A DNA stretch of 64,000 nucleotides from Pseudomonas sp. LFM046 (lineage in GTDB: Bacteria > Pseudomonadota > Gammaproteobacteria > Pseudomonadales > Pseudomonadaceae), in NCBI RefSeq assembly GCF_000949385.2, contig NZ_JYKO02000001.1:248001-312000 (forward strand), given 5' to 3'. This document shows positions 1 to 8,480 of the stretch, one piece after another; position 1 is the first letter of the stretch; every line of letters begins with the position of its first letter. Made by a program: the position numbers and the translations under genes. The notes under the pieces were generated by a model that was not told the DNA's origin, did no database searches, and worked only from the letters and a program-made list of their open reading frames with translations.

Positions 1-639
1 GCCGACTTCACGGCCGCTGCCGGTGAGAACGTTGAACACGCCGTCCGGCACGCCGGCTTCGGTGTAGATCTCGGCCAGTTTCAGGGCGGTCAGCGGGGTG
101 ACTTCGCTGGGCTTGAAGATCATGGCGTTGCCGGCGGCCAGGGCCGGGGCGGACTTCCACATGGCGATCTGCACCGGGTAGTTCCAGGCGCCGATGCCGG
201 CGACCACGCCCAGCGGCTCGCGGCGGGTGTAGACGAAGCTGGTTTCGCGCAGCGGGATCTGCTCGCCTTCGATGGCGGGGATCAGGCCGGCGTAGTACTC
301 GATCACGTCGGCGCCGGTGACGATGTCCACAGCCTTGGTTTCGGCCAGCGGCTTGCCGGTGTCCAGGGTTTCCAGCTCGGCCAGTTCGTCGTTGCGCTCG
401 CGCAGGATGTCCACGGCGCGACGCAGGATGCGCGAGCGCTGCATGGCGGTCATGGCGGCCCAGACTTTCTGGCCTTCGACGGCGCTGGCGACGGCGCGCT
501 CGACGTCATCCTTGCTGGCGCGCTGGACCTTGGCCAGGACTTCACCATTGGCCGGGTTGACGGTCTCGAAGCTGGCGCCGCTGGTGGAGTCGACGTAGCG
601 GCCGCCAATGTAGAGCTTCTGTTCTTCGAATCGGGCCAT
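1..639 (-). CDS. betB: Betaine aldehyde dehydrogenase, N-terminal part (runs off the left edge)
   Basis: Oxidises betaine aldehyde to glycine betaine with NAD(P)+, the second step of choline oxidation in the cytosol. The visible 213 residues begin [18 protein letters not shown] and contain the aldehyde-dehydrogenase N-terminal NAD-binding region, including the PWNYP-like GAWNYPVQ segment and the KPSEVTPL stretch. The family is about 490 residues long, so the catalytic Cys and Glu lie outside the window. The gene follows betI by 47 bp on the same strand, the usual betIBA operon order, and betA is expected further left. BetI should repress it. Confidence 0.95.
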   Translation of the reverse strand, partial: MARFEEQKLYIGGRYVDSTSGASFETVNPANGEVLAKVQRASKDDVERAVASAVEGQKVWAAMTAMQRSRILRRAVDILRERNDELAELETLDTGKPLAETKAVDIVTGADVIEYYAGLIPAIEGEQIPLRETSFVYTRREPLGVVAGIGAWNYPVQIAMWKSAPALAAGNAMIFKPSEVTPLTALKLAEIYTEAGVPDGVFNVLTGSGREVG

Positions 640-686
640 GGTGGCTGTCCTCTCTAGGTCTTGTGTTCGCAAGGCTGCCGGGCGGT

Positions 687-1280
687 TCACGCCGCCTGCT
701 TGGCCAGTTGTTGATCAAGGAATTCGTAGGCAAGCCGGCGGGCCTGCTCGGTGTCGAAGGCTTCGCCGGACAGGGCGCCGCGCAGCCAGAGGCCGTCGAT
801 CAGGGCGGCCAGGCCACGGGCGGCGGCACGGGCGCTTCGTGCATCGAGCTCGCGGCGGAATTGCCAGCAGAGGTTCGAGTAGAGGCGCAGGTCGTTGATG
901 CGCTGCAAACGGCGCAGGGACGGCTGATGCATGCTGCTGGCCCAGAACGCCAGCCAGGTCTTCATGGCCGGGCCATTGACCTGGGTCTCGTCGAAGTTGC
1001 CGTCGATGATGGAGCGGATGTAGCCCCGCGCGCTGTCGTCGCGCATGGTCTCGCGGCGCTTGCGCACCGCGTCCTGCAGATCGTTCATGAGGAAGCGCAT
1101 GGTGGCTTCCAGCAGGCCGTTCTTGTCCTGGAAGTAGTGGCTGATGATGCCGTTGGAAACCCCGGCGAGCCGCGCAATGTAGGAAATGCTGGCGTCGCCC
1201 ATGCCGACCTGGTCCACCGCCTCGAGGGTGGCGTGGATCAGTTGGGTGCGGCGCAGGGGCTGCATTCCGACTTTGGGCAT
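687..1280 (-). CDS. betI: TetR-family choline-responsive repressor BetI
   Basis: Represses the choline-to-betaine genes and is relieved by choline or betaine aldehyde. The 197-residue length is normal for BetI. The N-terminal helix-turn-helix (about residues 8-55, with [23 protein letters not shown]) is typical, and the C-terminal ligand domain contains the BetI-like [24 protein letters not shown] stretch (residues about 105-130). A strong Shine-Dalgarno (AAGGAGG) sits 7 bases before the ATG. It heads betIB(A) and is divergent from betT. A close paralogue lies on the other side of betT at 3208-3816. Confidence 0.95.
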   Translation of the reverse strand: MPKVGMQPLRRTQLIHATLEAVDQVGMGDASISYIARLAGVSNGIISHYFQDKNGLLEATMRFLMNDLQDAVRKRRETMRDDSARGYIRSIIDGNFDETQVNGPAMKTWLAFWASSMHQPSLRRLQRINDLRLYSNLCWQFRRELDARSARAAARGLAALIDGLWLRGALSGEAFDTEQARRLAYEFLDQQLAKQAA

Positions 1281-1337
1281 GGGGTTTCCTCCTTCTCCGG
1301 GACCATTCCCGACGAGTTGAAATCCAGCCTACTTTAT

Positions 1338-1358
1338 TTTGATTGATCGTTCAAACAA
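1338..1358. promoter_or_regulatory. BetI-type operator in the betI-betT divergent promoter
   Basis: The element TTTGATTGATCGTTCAAAC(AA) has TTTGA/TCAAA ends around a central TTGATCG. Closely related sequences occur before betI2 (3870-3890) and gbdR (11492-11512). Its place, 58 bp upstream of betI and about 155 bp upstream of betT, fits autorepression and shared control. Assignment to BetI is inference from position and repetition. Confidence 0.7.
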
Positions 1359-1513
1359 CAAAGAATACGATGCGCACCATGGAACGGGATGCGGCAGTTC
1401 GCCGCACCTGATTTCAGGCCTTCGGCCAGCGATTGCCACCCGTCGCCGGCTGCGGGCGCGGGTCTGTCGTTGCGCCCATGAGGCGCCTGCTTTCACTGCC
1501 CTGGATAGTCCAA

Positions 1514-3109
1514 ATGAGTAAAGCTCCAACAACAAACCACGGGAAGGTGCGCCTGAATCCGATCGTGTTCTTCGGATCCACCGCACTCATCATGCTTCTC
1601 ACGGTTGCCTTGATTGCGTTCCCGGAAGAAGCCGGCAGCGTGCTCGGCTCGGCCCAGGCCTGGCTGTCGCGCAGTTTCGGCTGGTACTACATGCTGGCCA
1701 TCGGCGCGTACCTGTTCTTCGTCCTCTACGTCGCCTTCTCCCGCTACGGCCACCTGCGCCTCGGTGCCGACGACAGCAAACCGGATTTCAGCTACGGCGC
1801 GTGGGCCGGCATGCTGTTCTCCTCGGGCATCGGTATTTCGCTGCTGTACTTCGCGGCGTCCGAACCCATCGACCACCTCTACAACCCGCCGGAAGGCGAG
1901 CCCGGTAGCCAGTTCGCCGCGCGTCAGGCGCTGCAACTGACCTTCCTCCACTGGGGCGTCCATGGCTGGGCCATCTATGCGCTGGTGGGGCTGGCGGTCG
2001 GCTATTTCGCCTATCGCCACAACAAGCCGCTGGCGCTGCGTTCGGCGCTCTATCCGCTGTTCGGCGAGCGCCTGATGAAAGGCTCGGTGGGCAACGCGGT
2101 GGACTGCTTCGGCATCTTCGTGACCCTGCTGGGCCTGGTGACCAACCTCGGTATCGGCTCGCTGCAGGTGTCTTCCGGCCTGGAGTACCTGTTCGGCCTG
2201 CCCCACAGCCAGGGCGCGCTGCTGGCGGTGATCCTGGTGATGAGCGCCGTGGCCACCCTGGCTGCGGTGTCCGGTATCGAGAAGGGCATCCGCCGCCTGT
2301 CCAACCTGAACATCATCCTGTTCAGCGGCCTGCTGGTATTCGTGCTGCTGGCCGGCCAGACGCTGCACCTGCTCAACGGCTTTGTGCAGAACCTGGGCGA
2401 TTACCTCAACGGCCTGGTGCTGAAGACCTTCGACCTCTACGTCTACACCGGCGAGTCCGGCAAGAGCGAAGAGTGGATGGGCCTGTGGACCCTGTTCTAC
2501 TGGGCTTGGTGGATCTCCTGGGCGCCCTTCGTCGGCATGTTCGTCGCGCGTATCTCCCGTGGCCGTACCGTGCGCGAACTGGTCAGCGGCGTGCTGCTGA
2601 TCCCGCTGGGCTTCACCCTGGCCTGGCTGTCGGTGTTCGGTAACAGCGCCATCGACCTGGTGATGAACCAGAACGCGGCGGACCTGGGCAAGGCGGCGCT
2701 GGAGCAGCCGGCCATGTCCATCTACCTGCTGCTGGAGCACTACCCCTGGGCCAAGGCAGTGATCGGCCTTTCCATCTGCGTGGGCTTCGTGCTGTTCCTC
2801 ACCCCGGCGGACTCCGGTTCGGTGATGCTGGCCAACCTGTCCCGCGAAGAAGGCGACCTGGACGAAGACGCGCCCAACTGGCTGCGCATCTTCTGGTCCG
2901 TGGTGGTGACCCTGGCCACCATCGGGCTGCTGTTTGCCGGCAACTTCACCGCCATGCAGACTGTGGTGGTGCTGGCGGGCCTGCCGTTCTCGGTGGTGCT
3001 GCTGCTCTACATGTTCGCCCTGCTCAAGCAGATGAAGGCGGATGTGGCGGCAATGGAGCATGCGCCGAAGCACCCGAACGTCGTCCAGTTGCAAGGCGAA
3101 GCGGCCTGA
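1514..3109 (+). CDS. betT: BCCT-family choline/betaine transporter
   Basis: Secondary transporter of quaternary ammonium compounds in the inner membrane, most likely choline, given its position against betI. It has 531 residues and about 12 hydrophobic segments. The BCCT signature region is clear (FYWAWWISWAPFVGMFVARISRGRTVRE, about residues 330-360), as are the upstream Gly/Ala-rich SSGIGISLLYFAASEP segment and TPADSGS near residue 430. The start at 1514 (MSKAPTTNHGKV) was chosen because homology begins there; the frame stays open 27 codons upstream without family resemblance. The cytoplasmic tail after the last helix is short (about 30 residues), unlike the long osmosensing tail of BetP or E. 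coli BetT, which suggests a catabolic rather than osmoregulated transporter. An intrinsic terminator follows. Confidence 0.93.
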   Translation: MSKAPTTNHGKVRLNPIVFFGSTALIMLLTVALIAFPEEAGSVLGSAQAWLSRSFGWYYMLAIGAYLFFVLYVAFSRYGHLRLGADDSKPDFSYGAWAGMLFSSGIGISLLYFAASEPIDHLYNPPEGEPGSQFAARQALQLTFLHWGVHGWAIYALVGLAVGYFAYRHNKPLALRSALYPLFGERLMKGSVGNAVDCFGIFVTLLGLVTNLGIGSLQVSSGLEYLFGLPHSQGALLAVILVMSAVATLAAVSGIEKGIRRLSNLNIILFSGLLVFVLLAGQTLHLLNGFVQNLGDYLNGLVLKTFDLYVYTGESGKSEEWMGLWTLFYWAWWISWAPFVGMFVARISRGRTVRELVSGVLLIPLGFTLAWLSVFGNSAIDLVMNQNAADLGKAALEQPAMSIYLLLEHYPWAKAVIGLSICVGFVLFLTPADSGSVMLANLSREEGDLDEDAPNWLRIFWSVVVTLATIGLLFAGNFTAMQTVVVLAGLPFSVVLLLYMFALLKQMKADVAAMEHAPKHPNVVQLQGEAA

Positions 3110-3130
3110 TCGGCCAATCGCCAGGAATGA

Positions 3131-3160
3131 AAAAGCCCGGTCTCAGGACCGGGCTTTTTT
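3131..3160 (+). terminator. Intrinsic terminator of betT
   Basis: GCCCGGTC pairs with GACCGGGC around a 4-base loop, followed by six T and preceded by an A run, so it can also act on the opposite strand, downstream of betI2. Confidence 0.9.
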
Positions 3161-3184
3161 ATGGGTGGCGGCTTCGCATTTTCC

Positions 3185-3212
3185 TGTAGGGGCGAATGAA
3201 TTTGCCCCTACA
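3185..3212. repeat. REP hairpin (TGTAGGGGCGAA family), overlapping the betI2 stop codon
   Basis: Near-perfect inverted repeat TGTAGGGGCGAA/TTTGCCCCTACA. The minus-strand stop codon of the second betI gene (3208-3210) lies inside it, so the repeat supplies the last codon and stop. Related copies are at 9633, 12724, 21349, 26925, 48563 (degenerate) and 58023. Confidence 0.9.
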
Positions 3213-3816
3213 CCAGCGCCTCTCCGACCTCGGCTTTTGCGAGCTGCTGATCCAGGTAGTCGTAGGCAATCTGCAGCGCCTGTTCGATGTTGAAGGCATC
3301 ACCCGACAGGGCGCCACGCAGCCAGAGGCCATCGATCAGCGCGGCCAGGCCGCGGGCGGCGGAGCGAGCCTGGTCCAGGGGCAGGGCGCGGCGCAGTTCG
3401 CAGCAGAGGTTGGAATACAGTCGGTGGTCGTTGATCCGCTGCAGCCGGCGCAGGGAAGGCTGATGCATGCTGGCCGCCCAGAACGCCAGCCAGGTCTTCA
3501 TGGCAGGGCCGCTGACTTGGCTGTCGTCGAAGTTGCCGGCGACGATGGCCCGCAGGTGGGCGCGCGGGGTGTCCTCGCGCAGGGCGGAGCGGCGCTGGCG
3601 CACGGCGGAGCTGAGTGCGCCCATCAGGTGACGCATGGTGGCTTCCAGCAGGCCGTTCTTGTCCTGGAAGTAATGGCTGATGATGCCGTTGGAGACGCCG
3701 GCGATGCGGGCGATGTAGGCAATGCTGGCATCGCCGAGGCCCACCTGGTCGACGGCTTCGAGGGTGGCCTGGATCAACTGCGAGCGGCGGATCGGCTGCA
3801 TTCCGACCTTGGGCAT
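3208..3816 (-). CDS. Second BetI-like TetR repressor (paralogue of betI)
   Basis: A 202-residue TetR regulator nearly collinear with BetI at 687-1280. Both start MPKVGMQP and share the DNA-binding segment [19 protein letters not shown] and the ligand-domain segment [27 protein letters not shown]. Differences concentrate in residues about 75-105 and in the C-terminal tail, which here ends EVGEALV and runs into a REP element. The almost unchanged recognition helix implies the same operator class, and such a palindrome (3870-3890) lies 54 bp upstream. It is transcribed toward betT and could be a second choline sensor or bind another quaternary amine. Whether it controls betT, itself or gbdR cannot be read directly. 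Confidence 0.9.
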   Translation of the reverse strand: MPKVGMQPIRRSQLIQATLEAVDQVGLGDASIAYIARIAGVSNGIISHYFQDKNGLLEATMRHLMGALSSAVRQRRSALREDTPRAHLRAIVAGNFDDSQVSGPAMKTWLAFWAASMHQPSLRRLQRINDHRLYSNLCCELRRALPLDQARSAARGLAALIDGLWLRGALSGDAFNIEQALQIAYDYLDQQLAKAEVGEALV

Positions 3817-3869
3817 CAGATATTTCCACCATCTTGTGTGGGATTCGGGAGCGCGCAGTCTAGGGGGTA

Positions 3870-3903
3870 TTTGATTGATCGATCAATCGAGGGGATTGAT
3901 CGA
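3870..3903. promoter_or_regulatory. BetI-type palindromic operator before the second betI
   Basis: Contains the perfect 16-bp palindrome GATTGATCGATCAATC (3873-3888), followed by a further half site GATTGATCGA (3894-3903). Same core as the elements at 1338 and 11492. Confidence 0.75.
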
Positions 3904-3930
3904 GGCGGGATTCAGGCACTGCATAAAAGC

Positions 3931-3963
3931 AAAACCCCCACGGGCCTTGCGGCCGGTGGGGGC
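3931..3963 (-). terminator. Intrinsic terminator of the 3985-4848 gene
   Basis: On the minus strand a GC stem (about 12 bp, one bulge, TTGC-type loop) is followed by TTTTGCTTTT, just past the stop codon of the binding-protein gene. Confidence 0.8.
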
Positions 3964-3984
3964 TTGTTGATGCGAAGTGAAGGC

Positions 3985-4848
3985 TTACTTCAGCCACTCA
4001 TCCACACGTTGCGGGTTCTTGGCGATCCAGTCCTTGGCGGCCGCTTCCGGCTTGGCGCCTTCGCGGATGGCCAGCATCACGGCACCCACTTCTTCGCCGC
4101 TCCAGGAGAACTTCTTCAGGAACGCGGTGGCTTCGGCGGCCTTGGCTTCCAGGCCAGGGTTGACCACGGTGTCGACGTGCTCGTCATCGCCATAGACCTT
4201 TTTCGGGTCTTCCAGGAAGCGCAGCTTCCACTTGGCAAACATCCAGTGCGGAATCCAGCCGGTCACCACGATCGGCTTCTGGGCCTTCTCGGCGCGGGTC
4301 AGGGCGGTGGCCATGGCCGGGCCGGAGCTGGGCATCAGTTTGATGTCGAGGTTGTATTGCTTGATGGCGTCCTCGGTGCGGCGCATCACGCCGGCGCCGG
4401 CGTCGATGCCGGTGATCTTGCCGTCGAAGTCCTTGCTGTACTTGCCCAGGTCTTCGATGGATTTGGCCTGCACGTAGTCAGGAACGATAAGGCCGATCTT
4501 CGCGCCTTTGTAGTTCGAGCCCAGCACCACCACCTTGTCCTTCAGCTTGGCGTAGTACTCGCCGTGGGTGGCCGGCAGCCAGGCGGAGAGGGTGGCGTCC
4601 AGGTCACCGCGGGCCACGCCCTGCCACATGATGGCCGGCTCGACGGGCTGGAGCTCTACGCCGTAGCCGAGCTTCTCCTTGAGGATCTCGCCCGCTACGT
4701 AGGTGGCGGCGACGCTGTCGTCCCAGCCGTTCACATAGCCGATTTTCAGGGTGGGTTTGTCAGCGGCGCTGGCCGTGCCCATGCCCATACCGAGGGCCAG
4801 GGCGGCGACGCCGAGGGATTGCAGACACAGGGATTTCAACTTGCGCAT
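3985..4848 (-). CDS. OpuAC-type glycine-betaine/quaternary-amine substrate-binding protein
   Basis: Periplasmic ABC substrate-binding protein of the OpuAC class (287 residues). The signal peptide MRKLKSLCLQSLGVAALA...ASAADK sits right at the start chosen (4848); the frame opens 40 codons earlier, but that part has no signal-like sequence. The C-terminal half matches OpuAC in order: GIDAGAGVMRRTEDAI, VVTGWIPHWMFAKWKLRFLEDPK and a closing EWLK. The Trp residues in TGWIPHWM are those expected to cage a trimethylammonium group. It lies 149 bp downstream of the cbcX stop on the same strand, with its own terminator, so it probably feeds the same CbcWV core. P. aeruginosa betaine-binding BetX is a possible counterpart, but this is not established here. 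Confidence 0.85.
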   Translation of the reverse strand: MRKLKSLCLQSLGVAALALGMGMGTASAADKPTLKIGYVNGWDDSVAATYVAGEILKEKLGYGVELQPVEPAIMWQGVARGDLDATLSAWLPATHGEYYAKLKDKVVVLGSNYKGAKIGLIVPDYVQAKSIEDLGKYSKDFDGKITGIDAGAGVMRRTEDAIKQYNLDIKLMPSSGPAMATALTRAEKAQKPIVVTGWIPHWMFAKWKLRFLEDPKKVYGDDEHVDTVVNPGLEAKAAEATAFLKKFSWSGEEVGAVMLAIREGAKPEAAAKDWIAKNPQRVDEWLK

Positions 4849-4997
4849 ACGTATTGCTCCATCAGGTGGGATTGGCAGCCAACTACGTGGTCGATGGCCC
4901 GTTCTCAGGCGGGGTTCGCGACAGTGCCCCTCGCGGCCCGTTACCGGGCCACGATTGGCGAATTGCAAGGAACGGGGCTCCGCTGGAGCCCGGGGTG

Positions 4998-5942
4998 TTA
5001 CAGGCCGATGTGTTTCTTCACGGCAGCGGCGCCGTCCTGGCCGTCATAGGTGGTAACGCCGGCCAGCCACTTGTCCAGGGCTGCCGGATTGGCCTTCAGC
5101 CAGCTCTTGGCGACCGTGACCGGGTCTTCCTTCTTGAGCACCTTCTCCATCAGCTGGCTTTCCATCTCGACATTGAACTGCAGGTTGTTCAGCAGTTTGC
5201 CGACGTTGGTGCAGCGCTGTTCGTAGTCCGGCGGCACCACGGTGTAGACCTTGGCGGCGCCGTAGTCCGGACCGAACACGTCGTCGCCACCGGCCAGGTA
5301 GGTGATGTCGAACTGAGTGTTCATCGGGTGCGGTGCCCAGCCCAGGAACACTACGGGCTCTTTCTTCTTCACCGCGCGCTGTACCTGCACCAGCATGCCG
5401 GCTTCGGACGATTCGACCATGCGGAATTCGCCCAGGCCGAACTGGTTGCCCTTGATCATCTTGTCGATCAGGAGGTTGCCGTCGTTGCCCGGCTCGATGC
5501 CGTAGATCTTGCCGCCCAGCTGGTCCTTGAACTTGGAGATGTCCTGGAAGCTCTTCAGGCCAGCGTCAGCCGCGTAGGTCGGCACCGCCAGGGTGTACTT
5601 GGCGCCTTCCAGGTTCGGCGTCGGCAGCACCTTCACGCCGTTGTCCTTGGTGAAGGGCTCGATCACCGCGTCCATGGAGGGCGCCCAGTAACCGAGGAAG
5701 ACGTCGATCTGCTTGTTCTTCACGCCGGTGAAGGCGATGGGCACAGACGCCATGATCTTGCGTGGGGTGTAGCCCAGTCCCTCGGTCAGTACCATGGCCA
5801 CGCCGGTGGTGGCGGCAATGTCGGCCCAGCCGATTTCGGCGAAGCGGACCTGTTTGCAGCTCTGCGGCTCCTGGGCCCAGGCACCCTGGGCCAGTGCGCA
5901 GGCCAGCAGGCCCAGTGCAGCGACTTTTTTCATTCTTTTCAT
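4998..5942 (-). CDS. cbcX: Choline ABC transporter substrate-binding protein (ChoX type)
   Basis: Periplasmic choline-binding protein, 314 residues, with a signal peptide cleaved after AWA (about residue 23). The ChoX aromatic box is intact: W39 (EIGWAD), W86 (GYWAPSMD), Y116 (GAKYTLAV) and W202 (LGWAPHPMN), plus the GIEPGNDGN loop at about 148-156. The ATG at 5942 has GGGAG 7 bases upstream; a second Met three codons later is possible. It follows the permease gene by 35 bp in the order ATPase-permease-binding protein, as in P. aeruginosa cbcVWX. Confidence 0.92.
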   Translation of the reverse strand: MKRMKKVAALGLLACALAQGAWAQEPQSCKQVRFAEIGWADIAATTGVAMVLTEGLGYTPRKIMASVPIAFTGVKNKQIDVFLGYWAPSMDAVIEPFTKDNGVKVLPTPNLEGAKYTLAVPTYAADAGLKSFQDISKFKDQLGGKIYGIEPGNDGNLLIDKMIKGNQFGLGEFRMVESSEAGMLVQVQRAVKKKEPVVFLGWAPHPMNTQFDITYLAGGDDVFGPDYGAAKVYTVVPPDYEQRCTNVGKLLNNLQFNVEMESQLMEKVLKKEDPVTVAKSWLKANPAALDKWLAGVTTYDGQDGAAAVKKHIGL

Positions 5943-5977
5943 TAGCGACTCCCTGACATTGAAAGATGAAGCGTTCT

Positions 5978-6871
5978 TTATTGCGCTTGCTGCCGCTGCA
6001 GTCGGGCACCGAGTCGGCCAAAGACGCGACCACGGGTGGCAGTCTGGCGAGTACCGAAACTTTCCGTGATTCGGTCGAGGATGATCGCCAGCAGGACCAC
6101 CGCCATGCCGCTTTCGAAGCCCAGGCCGATGTCCAGGCGCTGGATACTGGCGAGCACGTCGTTACCCAGACCGCCGGCGCCGACCATCGACGCGATGATC
6201 ACCATGGACAACGCCATCATGATGGTCTGGTTGACGCCCGCCATGATCGACGGCATGGCATTGGGCAGCTGCACCTTGTATAGCAGCTGCCAGCTGGTGC
6301 AGCCGAAGGATTGACCAGCTTCGACGATTTCCTTGTTCACCTGGCGGATGCCGAGGGCGGTCAGACGCACCGCCGGGGGCATGGCGAAGATCACTGTGGC
6401 GATGATGCCGGGCACGCGGCCGAGGCCGAAGAGCATGGCGGCCGGGATCAGGTAGACGAACGCCGGCATGGTCTGCATGAAGTCCAGTACCGGACGGATC
6501 ACGTAGGCCACGCGCTCGCTCTTGGCCGCCCAGATGCCCAGCGGAACGCCGAGGACCAGGCTGATCAGGGTCGAGGAGAAGGTCAGGCCGAGGGTGACCA
6601 CGGTCTGTTCCCAGAAGCCGGTCATCACGATGAGGATCAGTGAGACCGCGGTGAAGGCGGCGAACTTGGCGCCGATGCGCCAGAAGCCAAGCCCCACGAA
6701 GACGGCAATGATCACCCAGGCCGGCGGCCAGAGCAGGAAGCGCTCGATCAGCTCGGAGAAGCCGCTGACGACATTCCCGATGCTTTCGAAGGCGCCGCTG
6801 TAGTTTTCCAGAAGGTGCTGGACGACATCGTTGACCCAGCTACCCAGATCCAGTTTCTCGCTCATCGTCAT
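5978..6871 (-). CDS. cbcW: Choline/betaine ABC transporter permease
   Basis: Inner-membrane permease of the ProW/OpuAB class, 297 residues. Hydrophobic segments start near residue 52 (LWPPAWVIIAVFVGLGFW). The inner-membrane permease motif that contacts the ATPase is seen in IREVNKE-like IRQVNKEIVEAGQSFGCTSWQLLYKVQLPNA (about 195-225). The start overlaps the cbcV stop as ATGA with GGGGAG upstream, giving tight translational coupling. Confidence 0.93.
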   Translation of the reverse strand: MTMSEKLDLGSWVNDVVQHLLENYSGAFESIGNVVSGFSELIERFLLWPPAWVIIAVFVGLGFWRIGAKFAAFTAVSLILIVMTGFWEQTVVTLGLTFSSTLISLVLGVPLGIWAAKSERVAYVIRPVLDFMQTMPAFVYLIPAAMLFGLGRVPGIIATVIFAMPPAVRLTALGIRQVNKEIVEAGQSFGCTSWQLLYKVQLPNAMPSIMAGVNQTIMMALSMVIIASMVGAGGLGNDVLASIQRLDIGLGFESGMAVVLLAIILDRITESFGTRQTATRGRVFGRLGARLQRQQAQ

Positions 6872-8064
6872 TCTCCCCGCAGGCGGCTCAGCAGGCGGCC
6901 TTTGCTGATCGCGCCGCTATAGCGGCCACTCTGGTCGACCACCGGGATCGGCCCCTCGTTGATCACCAGGCGCTGGATGACGCTGTCCAGCGGCAGGTCC
7001 TCCGGTACCGGGTCGATGTGCTTGAGCAGGTTGTGCTCCAGGTCCACGGTGCGGCCGCCCTCTACCAGCAGAGCGATCTTCTCCAGGCTGATGGAGCCGC
7101 GGAAGGTGTTCTTCTCATCGACGATGAAGGCGTAGTGCTTGTCCATGGCCTGCAGCTTCTGGCAGACCATCTGGGCGTCAGGCGCCTTGCCGTTGTGCAC
7201 GAACAGCGGAACGCTGTCGGACTTGAGCTGGCCGGCGGTGAGGTAGCGGCTGGTGTCGACCGTGTTGAAGAAGTTGCGCACGTAGTCGTTGGCCGGGTTC
7301 TCGATGATCTCCTGGGGCGTGCCCACCTGGATCAGCTTGCCGCCCTCCATGATGCCGATGCGCGAACCGATGCGCATGGCTTCCTCAATGTCGTGGGACA
7401 CGAAGATGATGGTGCGGCTGTGCTTCTTCTGCAGGTCCAGCAGCACGTCCTGCATCTCGCGGCGCTTGAGCGGGTCGAGGGCCGAGAAGGCCTCGTCCAT
7501 GATGATCATCGACGGGTCGACGGCCAGGGCGCGGGCCAGGCCGACGCGCTGCTGCATGCCGCCCGACAGCTCATGGGGATACTTGTGGGCGAAGCTGGCC
7601 AGGCCAACCTGCTCCAGCACTTCCATGGCGCGCTTTTCGCGTTCCTTCTTGCCCTTGCCGGCCACTTCCAGGCCGAAGGCGGCGTTGTCCAGCACGCTGC
7701 GCGACGGCATCAGGGCGAAGGACTGGAACACCATGCTCATGTCGCGGCGGCGCAAGTCGATCAGTTGCGACTTGGGCAGCTTGGCGACGTTCTGGCCGTC
7801 GATGAAGACATCGCCGGCGGTGGGTTCGATCAGACGGTTGATCAGGCGAATCAGGGTGGACTTGCCCGAACCCGACAGGCCCATCAGCACGAAGATTTCA
7901 CCTTCGTTGACGCTGAAGGACACGTCGCTGACGCCAATCACGGCGCCGCGTTCAGCCAGGATCTTTTCCTTGCTCCAGCCTTGCTTGAGTAAATCGATTG
8001 CTTCTTGCGGTTGTTGCCCGAAAACCTTGTAAAGGTTTTGAACCACGATCTTTCCAGACTGCAT
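6868..8064 (-). CDS. cbcV: Choline/betaine ABC transporter ATP-binding protein with CBS domains
   Basis: ATPase of the OpuAA/ProV class, 398 residues. Walker A is GLSGSGKST (62-70), the signature LSGGMQQRVGLARAL starts near 166, and Walker B MIIMDEAFSAL near 186. A CBS-pair region fills about 275-398; in OpuA-type systems this region senses ionic strength or nucleotides. It is the first gene of cbcVWX. The 416-bp leader upstream holds a candidate GbdR box at 8414-8428. Confidence 0.94.
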   Translation of the reverse strand: MQSGKIVVQNLYKVFGQQPQEAIDLLKQGWSKEKILAERGAVIGVSDVSFSVNEGEIFVLMGLSGSGKSTLIRLINRLIEPTAGDVFIDGQNVAKLPKSQLIDLRRRDMSMVFQSFALMPSRSVLDNAAFGLEVAGKGKKEREKRAMEVLEQVGLASFAHKYPHELSGGMQQRVGLARALAVDPSMIIMDEAFSALDPLKRREMQDVLLDLQKKHSRTIIFVSHDIEEAMRIGSRIGIMEGGKLIQVGTPQEIIENPANDYVRNFFNTVDTSRYLTAGQLKSDSVPLFVHNGKAPDAQMVCQKLQAMDKHYAFIVDEKNTFRGSISLEKIALLVEGGRTVDLEHNLLKHIDPVPEDLPLDSVIQRLVINEGPIPVVDQSGRYSGAISKGRLLSRLRGE

Positions 8065-8480
8065 GGGATATTTCCCCTTCAGTAGACATCCAGGTCAGCT
8101 ACACGGAGCCAGAACGGACGCTCGATGACGCCCAGCCTGGTGATGCCGACTGTCTTGCCTGTGTGGATAACAATGTTTCGAGAACCTGACAGCCCTCTGG
8201 CAGTGTTACGAAACCCATTCCCTGGGCGGGTTCAGCACCTCGAACCGAGGTGCGCGTACTTCCGAAATTTCTTATTAGGCCGGCCTCTACTCGGGGGGAG
8301 ACCGCCGCTTGTGTTCTTCGGTCCGGAGCGGAGTGCTCGCGGTCTGTCGGTCCACGGGAACCGACAGCGACGAAATCGGGTGACTCAACGATAAAGCCTT
8401 GAGGCCTTGGCAATTGTCGGTTTGCGACGTTCATATGTTGGGCGGCGACATGGCCTGTGGTTATCGCTGGACGCGCGGTG
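8065..8480. other. 416-bp gene-less leader of cbcVWX
   Basis: No convincing coding frame. It holds the GTCGC-N5-GACAA box (8414-8428) and a second minus-strand half site ACAGGCAA (8153-8160 on the complement). A hairpin-rich stretch around 8300-8370 contains the inverted pair GTCTGTCGGTCC / ACCGACAGC and could be a leader structure or the end of the upstream gene's transcript. Confidence 0.5.
8414..8428 (-). promoter_or_regulatory. Candidate GbdR operator before cbcV
   Basis: Minus strand reads GTCGCAAACCGACAA, matching the glyA copy GTCGCAAACAGGCAA at 13 of 15 positions. It lies about 350 bp before cbcV, far for an activator unless the leader is long. GbdR control of cbc genes is known in P. 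aeruginosa; the box assignment is inference. Confidence 0.55.

Noticed and set aside
1178-1184. BvgA heptad TAGGAAA inside betI
   Set aside because: Within coding sequence and far from the Roc-like island; expected by chance.
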